Assembly (NCBI RefSeq): GCF_000512585.2 | Contig: NC_089248.1 | Coordinates: 930,001-994,000, forward strand | Reading direction: 5' to 3' | DNA: 64,000 bases | Source: Kwoniella bestiolae CBS 10118 | Lineage: Eukaryota; Basidiomycota; Tremellomycetes; Tremellales; Cryptococcaceae | Shown here: piece by piece, positions 56,975-64,000 of the stretch | Position numbering within the stretch: position 1 is the first letter of the stretch | How the letters are laid out: each line of letters begins with the position of its first letter | Made by a program: the position numbers and the translations under genes | The notes under the pieces: generated by a model | Told to the model about the DNA's origin: nothing | Databases searched by the model: none | The model's input: only the letters and a program-made list of their open reading frames with translations

Positions 56975-58849
56975 ATGAGGACGAACGGGAGGATAGCTCA
57001 GTGAGTTCGTTCCTTCAACGGACTATGCTGGTAAGTCACATCACTAATCGTTTACCCTCATAGATCCCTACTTCGACGGTCTCTCGTCTCCTCACCTATC
57101 CGACCCTACCTCGGCCCTCGACTACCCCCCTCGACACTCCGCCCCACCCCTCAGATTCGCCTCTACTCCCAAATCATCCGTCGCGGGCCATCCTCCTCCT
57201 CCACACCAGGCCATCCATCCAATACAGAATACTCCGACTCAACAGTCTATGCCCTCTCTTACATCTCTCGCGTCATCCGGTATATCCTATACGGTATCCT
57301 AACCCTCGGAGGAGTCTCACTAGCCACCTTCGAGGGATTGCACCTGTACGTCGAGAAAGTATGTATCGCCTCTCCCTCTCGGGACGGATTCGATGATCCC
57401 TATGGATGGGTGGGGGAGAACGTAGGCTGGACAGGAGGGTTGAAGGGAGGGACAGATCCGCGACTGGGTCAGAAGGCCAGACATGCCTTGAGGGGAGCTT
57501 GGATATGTCAGGAATGGGGTGCGGGCGGATCGGCCTCCTCCACTTTATCAAAATCCAACTCGTTCCATCCTGATTATGTCGCTGTGAAGGGGATGATCGG
57601 CACGAGCGCTCAGGAGGAGGGCAGACAGACGATAGATAGGGGGTATGAACTGGCTGAAGAATTCATAAATCTAGCTATCAACGAAGCTAGGAAGAGAGGA
57701 TTGGTCTTCCCTCCGAATCTCACTTCTTCTTCCTCTACGTCCAACCTCCCACCTAAAGATCATGAAAATACTCATGGGGTGCCTCAAGGTGATCCGGCGG
57801 TACTGGATCTACTGTTACTCAAAGCTGGGATACTGGAACGGATCAATACGACCGACTCGTTGTTACATGCCAAAGATCTGTATCAACAGGTATTGAGTTC
57901 TATGAATCATGCGCAAGACGAACAGCACTTGCACAATCAAGCTCGGATAATGAGGTTGGCAGGGAAGATAGGTGATCTGTCAGCCAGGACGGGTTATGCA
58001 GATAATGCGTTGAGGTGGTGGGGATGGGGACTGGAGAAAGCTGGTATCAACATGGACAGGGGAAACTCGACGATCAGTGAGGTGGTGAAAGAGGTGAAAG
58101 AGGAAAGTAAGAGTTGGTTTGGATTCGGTGGATCGAAGAAGCCTCAACTCCAACCCGAAGCATCACCTGTCAATCTACCTCCATCATCGACTACTGAATT
58201 GACCCCAGCAATACTTCGAGCATCCATCTCACTCCTCGTCTCGGCTTCAGCACATCTCGCTACGACATCTTCCCTCATTTCAGCATCATCCCTTCAATCT
58301 CAGGCATTATCGCTCATCCCTTCTGTATCACCTACTACCACTTCACCCGAAGCATCACTCCATGCTACATGGCTACAACAGCGCACAGCTCTACTGAAGC
58401 TATATCAAGCTTCGATTCTTCATGCTCAACATCTGAAGTCCACATCTGACGGCCCACTCAAGCTTATCACGGAATCGCAAAGCCTTTCCGAACAAGTCAT
58501 CTCAACATTACCTGCTATCCCCACACCGAAATCCTCTGCTCTGGTTGGCCCAGCCAAATTACTCAGGAGAGATGCGTTGTTGACAGGTGCAGAAGCGTCC
58601 TACACGCGCGGAGTATTCTTAGAAAGATCATCACCCACATTATCAGGAGAAGACAAGGCACATACACTGGAACAAGCCATTGAATGTTTTGAGCGAGCCA
58701 TGGCGCTGAATGTGCTGGAGAGCGGGGTCGAGAAGAAGGGAGAGGACGAGCTGGGTCAGGGGGAAGATTGGAATAAATACTGGAGGGGCTATGTGAGAGT
58801 GAAGGGGAAATTGGGCGGGTTAGTTGAACCGCCCGCAAAAGCTGCGTAG
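56975..58849 (+). CDS. Mgr3-like mitochondrial inner-membrane TPR protein
   Basis: Two exons (56975-57000 and 57064-58849) give 603 aa. ATG 56975 plus in-phase splicing yields a textbook matrix presequence (MRTNGRIAQSLLRRSLVSSP, then further Arg-rich, acid-free sequence to about residue 50). A single transmembrane helix follows (YILYGILTLGGVSLATF, about residues 82-98). After it come an aromatic/Gly motif (DPYGWVGENVGWTGG, GGTDPRLGQKARHALRGAWI) and helical pairs of TPR type: EEFINLAINEARKRG, AVLDLLLLKAGILERINTTD, LHAKDLYQQVLSSM, ALRWWGWGLEKAG, and near the end HTLEQAIECFERAMALN. This layout fits fungal relatives of Mgr3, an adaptor of the mitochondrial i-AAA protease facing the intermembrane space. 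Family call is moderate; the mitochondrial TPR membrane protein description is firm. Confidence 0.75.
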
Positions 58850-59469
58850 GTTGGAAGGACGATAGGGTATATTCATCTGTTATATGTAGCATGTATACTA
58901 TCTCCTGAACAGTTAGCAAATACATGTGCAGCTCAATGAGGTGTTGCTGCAGGACAGAATTGTTGAAAGAGGAGATCAACCACTCGTGGTACATGCGAGG
59001 AAGTTGACAGCTTGTTAACGGTAGCGAAACAATGTTAGTTGAATCATGTAAATGGGTCAGAAAGGGGACTGTCACTGTTGATACGATGCCCCATTAGGTG
59101 AAATCGTCCAGTGAATATGTAATCTCGTCCAGACCAGGTGAGACGAGTGATCTCCCTATGAGCGTATGTTACCAACGCTAACATCAGATCCGAGCAGACG
59201 ATGGTGATGATGAGGTCGTGCTGTGTGCGAAAAGAGATCAATCCAATCTCAATCCGCCGAACAATTCAGCTCAACATCATATTATCGTATCCACTTGGTC
59301 CCTCCAAATATGTTCATTCCAGCTCTTAACTGTCCCCTTGTGAGCACAAATGGATAGGTGGGGTGGTGTCATGCAGTATGTTCATACATCATCCCCTATC
59401 TGATCTAGATCCACCGATCCAACCGAACCCAAAGACTTCTAATAAACCATCATTTCTTTCGATTTAGAT
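58850..59469. other. Convergent intergenic, 3' UTRs
   Basis: 620 bp between convergent stops. No gene or structured RNA recognised. Confidence 0.4.
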
Positions 59470-60194
59470 TTATGCGGAGGCCTTGGACTCTCGGATAGCC
59501 TTGGCGGAACCTTGAGCAGCGAATCGGGCGTTTCTCCTGAACTGTGTAAGGGTAAACAACATGGATCAGCGCCAGGTGTCCATCATTGGTAATTGGGGGT
59601 ATCGAGGACGACCCTATCCACCGTCCCTCCCTCCTCGTGAAGCTCCATTACGATCGTCTCACGACATCCCTCTGTGCCGTTTCTTCGAGACATCCAGATT
59701 CAATCCCCCGGACAACCTTTATCCTTCCATCGATATACCAAGTACTGATCGACCGTCCTTCTCCTTGACCATAGTCCAGCTTCCATCCCTCGAATCCACC
59801 TTGCAGTCCAATCCTCATGCCCCTTCTCAAATAATCCAAGGCCTCCATCCACCCTTCACTTGATCCTCCATACTGTTCCGCATGATCCCCATATCCACAT
59901 CCAAATCCGATATCCGACAGATCCAGCGAACATAAACTAACCTTAGGGTCAACACCTTTAAGAGACTTGTACTTTACGGTTTGTTGCCTCTTGATACCGT
60001 TCTTGTGGGCTATACGAGCACAACGACAAGGTAAATCAGCACTCTGAGACGTTTAGGAAACAAGATATCCATTTTCGAACACGGGGAAGAAGATGATCTC
60101 GTTTTCAGAGCATGTTTTGACCCCTTCTATAGCTGAAATCCGACTCACCCTTTTTATTTTGGTTGTGAGCGGTGTGGTTCTTAGACTTGGCCAT
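59470..60194 (-). CDS. RPL29: RPL29, 60S ribosomal protein eL29
   Basis: Small basic protein of the large ribosomal subunit. Three exons give 61 aa: MAKSKNHTAHNQNKK (ATG 60194), then AHKNGIKRQQTVKYKSLKGV DPK, then FRRNARFAAQGSAKAIRESK ending ASA. The MAKSKNHTAHNQNxKAHxNGI start is diagnostic for eL29. The first intron is about 160 nt. The second (59941 to about 59546) is near 400 nt, far longer than the usual 50-80 nt here. It begins GTTAGT and remains open in frame with exon 2 for 97 codons. Three CACGTG boxes lie at or just upstream of the start. Confidence 0.95.
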
Positions 60195-60963
60195 ATTGTC
60201 ACGTGCTTCTTTGGTGGTGTTTGAAGGCTGAGAAAGAGAGGGAAGAGGAGGGAGATGATGACGATGAAGATACTTTTGATAGCGACGACGAGTGGTAGCA
60301 GTAGCAGTAGCAGAACCAGTAGCAGCAGTATGCAGTATCCGGTCCCAGCCAAGCAGTCCTCACCATAGCGAATTGTGCGAAAGTGCCACGTGCGCTGTTC
60401 CTGGGTAGAAAGGAGATGGATAAAAGTGGCATTGGCGAAAGTGGGGTGTTATCGCCGAATTTGCGAAAATAAACGCCGATCTGCTCGATTGAACGGTTGG
60501 GTCAATCTTGCTTAAAAATGTGCAGTATATACGTATGTATGATAACCACGTGGTCTCATTGGTTTGCTTAGTGTTTGCTTGAGCGATCTGACAGGATTCA
60601 TCAGATTTTGAGCAAGCTCTACGTAACAATTGACTGTTCCAATCTTCAGTCGTACTTGTTGGATGTAACATGACATGACACAAAGACAAAGATATATCGC
60701 AATGCCAATCATACATACACAATCTCGATTATCGTAAAGAAACTCATATTGCCCCAAGTCAACTTTTGATATTCTGCTCTTGAATCCATGGCTGAAAGGT
60801 CTAGCAAGACGCGCTAATTACAGTAAAACCAATGATCATGTCCGTAGCATTGCATCAAAGGATTAATCATATAAACGTATAAATGAACCGAAAAGAGTAA
60901 AAACATTGTCCGTTATAGCAATAGCGAAACACCCATCGAGGGGCTATATGAGTCTAAAGTTGT
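60195..60963. other. RPL29 promoter and 3' region of the GPI-protein gene
   Basis: 769 bp. Contains a (GTAGCA)n microsatellite (about 60295-60334) in the RPL29 5' region and CACGTG elements at 60200-60205, 60387-60392 and 60547-60552. No gene. Confidence 0.4.
60200..60552 (-). promoter_or_regulatory. Cluster of three CACGTG E-boxes upstream of RPL29
   Basis: CACGTG occurs at 60200-60205 (immediately 5' of the start codon), 60387-60392 and 60547-60552. In several fungi Cbf1-type bHLH proteins bind CACGTG in ribosomal-protein promoters. Use here is inferred from the clustering. Confidence 0.35.
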
Positions 60964-61896
60964 CTAGGCGAAAAGAGCAGCGAGACCTACAACACCAACG
61001 AGGGTGGCGAAGATGCCGGTGGTCTTTACGGGGGAAGCACCGGAGTTGGCGGATGTGGTGGTTGAGTTGGACTATGGTTCATTTCAATGAATCAGCATAT
61101 ATATCTCTTTGGGATGATTTGCAAACCAAGTAGACGATTGACATAGCAGTATTTGGAGTGGTTTGAGGGATGGAGGGGTTGTGTGTAGACAATCGCACTC
61201 ACCGAGTTAGGGATGTTTCCACCAGTGGCAGCAGCGTCGGTGCTGGTCACAGTAACCGCCGAAGAGGTCTGACTGAGAGTAGTAGGCATGGTTCCAGTAC
61301 TGGTCGAAGAGGCTGACGAAGAGGACGATGAAGAAGATGAAGAGGAAGAGGAAGAAGATCCACCAGAAGTGATATTAAATTGGTTTGATTGAGCCAAGAT
61401 GGCAGCGTTGTTCTTCTCAGAAGTGACAAAGTTGATTTGGAACGCGACTCCCTCTGGCCAGTTACCATTGGGGAAAGTCACAGTGGCGGTGTTGACGATG
61501 TCGGAGGATCCGGTCGATTGGTTTGAGATGAGGGTCACGGGTGAATCGGTGAGGTATCCTGCCTGTGGTGTGGAGTGTTGAAGTCAGCAATGAATTTCAG
61601 CCATAGTAATAGATAAGATGTATGTCTATGATTTGTCGATCATGTACATGGCAAGAAGTACATATGGGACGACACCCCATCACACCGAGATGGGTCCAAG
61701 TTGACGTGATATCCCAGAAACTCACCTGGTTTACAAGCTGCACAACAAAGCTCTCTGGATCGGTGGAAACAGCCTTCCAAGAGATGGTCTGCGAGCTGGT
61801 ACCAGATTGCCAGACGGTATCTCTGTCGGGAGATTCAATGGTGATGGCGCCGGCAAGGGCGAGGGCAGAGAGAGCAGCGAGGGTGAGCTTGTACAT
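60964..61896 (-). CDS. GPI-anchored Ser-rich wall protein with Kre9/KNH-like domain
   Basis: Small secreted, surface-attached protein. ATG 61896 opens a signal peptide (MYKLTLAALSALALAGA). The domain that follows starts ITIESPDRDTVWQSGTSSQT, then ISWKAVSTDPESFVVQLVNQ, and in the next exon SPVTLISNQSTGSSDIVNTA and WPEGVAFQINFVTSEKN. This is the Kre9/KNH N-terminal pattern common in fungal GPI proteins (IExPxxxxxW...I.W...P..F.I.LVN). Next is a run of about 18 nearly uninterrupted serines and a Ser/Thr stalk, heavily O-glycosylated by inference. The last exon encodes SANSGASP, a likely GPI omega site region, and a C-terminal hydrophobic signal (GIFATLVGVVGLAALFA). Three exons. Role is probably cell-wall glycan structure; no enzyme motif. 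Confidence 0.88.
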
Positions 61897-63019
61897 TGTT
61901 GATGTGTGTGGGTGATTGGTTGGTTGGTTGTGAGGTAAATGTAAAGAATGTAATAGTCTTGTTGGTGCTTGTTATATATATTGAGTCGCAAGATGTAAAC
62001 GAAAAGGAAAGGATAGAATCGGATATTGGAAAGTAGAGTAGAGTAGAACAAAGGTTATTGAATAGGATAGGATGGATGTGAGAAGATTACTTTTCGAATA
62101 GAGCGTCAACACAGCCTCAATTGGTGGATCTCCCTGGTTGCTCGTTCGTTCGGACCTAGTTCCTATTGCATCAGCATCCATCACCCCATCACCTACATCA
62201 CTCGGTCAAGATCAAAACACCCTTAAGAAAACAACAACAAACAAAACAAGACACAACACACAAACACGCGCCCTGTTCACCCGCCCAGTTCACCCACTCG
62301 CACTCAGCAGACAGACGCGTCCCTCCTTTTTTACCTTTTCATGTGCCTTTATACAAATCATAACCCTGAGATAGGGAAAACAGAGAGACTCGCACGGATC
62401 TTTTCGGATTTCAGCTACAATGGATGGATGAGTCTACCCGATGAAACTGGAATGTATATCCATAATGGTGTGGCGTCTGTATGCTTATGCTTATAGGATA
62501 CAACCGAGGTGAGAGGTCAAGCATAGCTTTGAGGGTGTATGTGTTCGTGGGAGAGTTGTCTACATAGCTTGGAGGGTTCATGGGGTCCCGTGTCATTCAT
62601 GTTCACAGATACGAGGAAATCTCAATAGCTGCAGATTCGATAGCAGATGAGCAAGAGCGTGATCGCGTGGTTGAACGGAGTACCCCCCGGTGATGAGAAT
62701 GGGGCTGTGAGGCGACATACAACCTGGCACTGTGCTCTGACCCGGTGGTCATGAGACATCAGGCGAGGACAACACCGGACGAGTCGATGAAACCACCTGA
62801 CGAAATTGTGTACATCTTTCAACCTCGTTAGGAACCGTCTCAGATGAATTGAAAATTCGACCAAGTACAGGTATTTGAACTCATCATGCAAACATGTGAT
62901 CAATACACCATCTGTCCCATTCATTACATCCAATGCATGATGAGCATCCATGTCTGATTTACTTTATTTCCCAAGATCCACCCCTCAGGCCACCAAAACC
63001 TTTCTAAACAATCTTGGAT
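61897..63019. other. Intergenic, promoter of the GPI-protein gene
   Basis: 1.12 kb. A/C-rich tract at about 62228-62275 (ACAACAACAAACAAAACAAG) and pyrimidine-rich stretches suit a strong promoter for the leftward gene. An open frame at 62622-62951 on the minus strand has an ATG but no family resemblance. No gene accepted. Confidence 0.4.
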
Positions 63020-64000
63020 CTAAGCCTTGTTAACGAACTCGACACCCTTCTTGATGTTCTTGGCGAGGCTATTATCCAATTGCAAGACACAAATCAGCCT
63101 CATATTCCGTCGTACATCTTGTGGTGTACAAGGAAAGGTGAACACCACTCACTCAGGAAGACAAGCCTTGAGCAACTCTTGCTCCTCAGCAGAAAGTTCA
63201 CCAACAGGGTTGATCTTCTTGACACCCTCGGGACCAAGTTCGACGTTGGAAGCAAAGTATTCGACACCCTCTGATTCGTACAATGGCGATTTGACGAAAG
63301 TGGGTTCGACCACACCGGATTCACCGTTGAGGGCTCGGATGAGCGAGTTGGTGAATCGAGCACCGGCTGTTGCATGACCCATACATGATCAGCATCATCT
63401 CACCAACATAGATCAAGATCTGATATGGGAGAATGAAGGACTCACCGAAACCCATAGAAAGGGTGGCGGAACCAGTACCGGCCTTAGCCTTTACGACCTC
63501 TATCAATCAACAATTGTATCAGCTTACATCGCTTCCTTGGGGAAAAGGAAAAGCCAAACCCACCATCACCACCAAATTGGATTCGGTTGACCAAAGCCTT
63601 GTAAGTCTCACCAGAGACATCTTTACCTTGGGCGGTTTGAGACAAGAGAGGAACAATGGTAGCACCAGAGTGACCACCTACAACGGTGACTTCGATGTCC
63701 TTGGGGTCGGCACCCTTGATCTCACCGAGGAATCGGGATGATCGGACGACATCGAGGGTGGTGATACCGAAGATTCTGTGGGAAAAAAGGTCGGATGGCA
63801 AGGATTGAGTATTTATCGCATGGCAATCGACCAAGTATAGTGTTATGAAAGTGCGTGGTGGCAGAAAAGGAGAATCAAGAAACGTCTCAACCAGTTAGCA
63901 ACGGCTTGCCTTTATGCTCAAGAAGAAAGGTGACGCACCTCTTGGGGTCGAAGACACCCTTCTTCTTGTAAACCTCAGCCCAGATGGGGACGGTGGAGTT
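63020..64000 (-). CDS. MDH1: Malate dehydrogenase, mitochondrial type (5' end outside window)
   Basis: NAD-dependent oxidation of malate to oxaloacetate in the TCA cycle. Only the C-terminal part lies here, and the frame is open at the right edge. Exons read NSTVPIWAEVYKKKGVFDPK, RIFGITTLDVVRSSRF, then EVTVVGGHSGATIVPLLSQ containing the catalytic His of the GGHSG motif. Next come KALVNRIQFGGDG, VKAKAGTGSATLSMGFG, and AGARFTNSLIRALNGESGVV. After FASNVELGPEGVKKI the last exon is SLAKNIKKGVEFVNKA. NSTVPI...VYKKxGxFDPKRxFG is typical of the mitochondrial isoform rather than the cytosolic or peroxisomal one, but the presequence is off-window, so localisation is inferred. Five short introns in view. 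Confidence 0.93.

Noticed and set aside
62622..62951. 109-codon minus-strand ATG frame
   Set aside because: No family resemblance; Arg/His/Leu composition without pattern, between a promoter and a 3' UTR.
1..64000. Transposons, LTRs, viral remnants or CRISPR-like arrays
   Set aside because: No reverse transcriptase, integrase or transposase motif, no long terminal or inverted repeats, and no spaced repeats were seen; only short microsatellites.

Overview
The window is nuclear DNA of a basidiomycete yeast, most probably of the Tremellales (the Cryptococcus/Kwoniella group). The evidence is direct for the style and inferential for the taxon. Almost every gene is cut by many short introns (about 50-80 nt) with GTGAGT/GTAAGT donors and CTGAC/CTAAC branch points. 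Genes lie on both strands about 2-3 kb apart with no operons. One gene encodes a CMT1/CAP59-type capsule-related glycosyltransferase. The genus cannot be fixed from the sequence alone. No transposon, CRISPR array, virus or rRNA was seen. All starts, ends and exon joins are read by eye from splice consensus and phase agreement.

Layout, left to right. 0.9-9.5 kb: an orphan single-exon gene (+), ERO1 for ER disulfide formation (-), an uncharacterised Pro/Tyr/Trp-rich protein (-) and a small glycine-rich membrane protein (-). 9.9-15.3 kb: a CMT1/CAP59-family glycosyltransferase (+), a WTAP/Mum2-like coiled-coil protein (-) and a 4'-phosphopantetheinyl transferase (+). 15.6-25.3 kb: a large DDB1 gene (-), divergent from a Zn2Cys6 transcription factor (+). 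25.9-33.7 kb: TRM44 tRNA methyltransferase (+), a glycine-repeat stress-type protein (+) and an F-box-like protein (-). 34.1-43.8 kb: PAM17 (+), a microsomal cytochrome P450 (+) and an Axl2-like cadherin-fold membrane protein (+). 44.2-54.8 kb: RPT1 proteasome ATPase (-), a remarkable protein with two BRCT and five Myb-like repeats (+), and a protein kinase with altered HRD/DFG motifs (+). 55-64 kb: an intron-containing tRNA-Ser(AGA) (-), an Mgr3-like mitochondrial TPR protein (+), RPL29 (-), a GPI-anchored Kre9/KNH-domain wall protein (-), and the 3' part of malate dehydrogenase (-), which runs off the window end.

The genes are mostly unrelated housekeeping functions. Loose themes are protein folding and turnover (ERO1, DDB1, F-box protein, RPT1), mitochondria (PAM17, Mgr3-like, MDH) and cell surface or polarity (CMT1-like, Axl2-like, Kre9/KNH). 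The most interesting locus is 46761-51291. It encodes a Rap1-like architecture (BRCT-BRCT-Myb x5) in which both BRCT domains and all five Myb-like repeats are each split by a phase-0 intron at the same internal position. This is the footprint of serial exon duplication. A second notable observation is the long RPL29 intron, which stays open in frame with the upstream exon for 97 codons.
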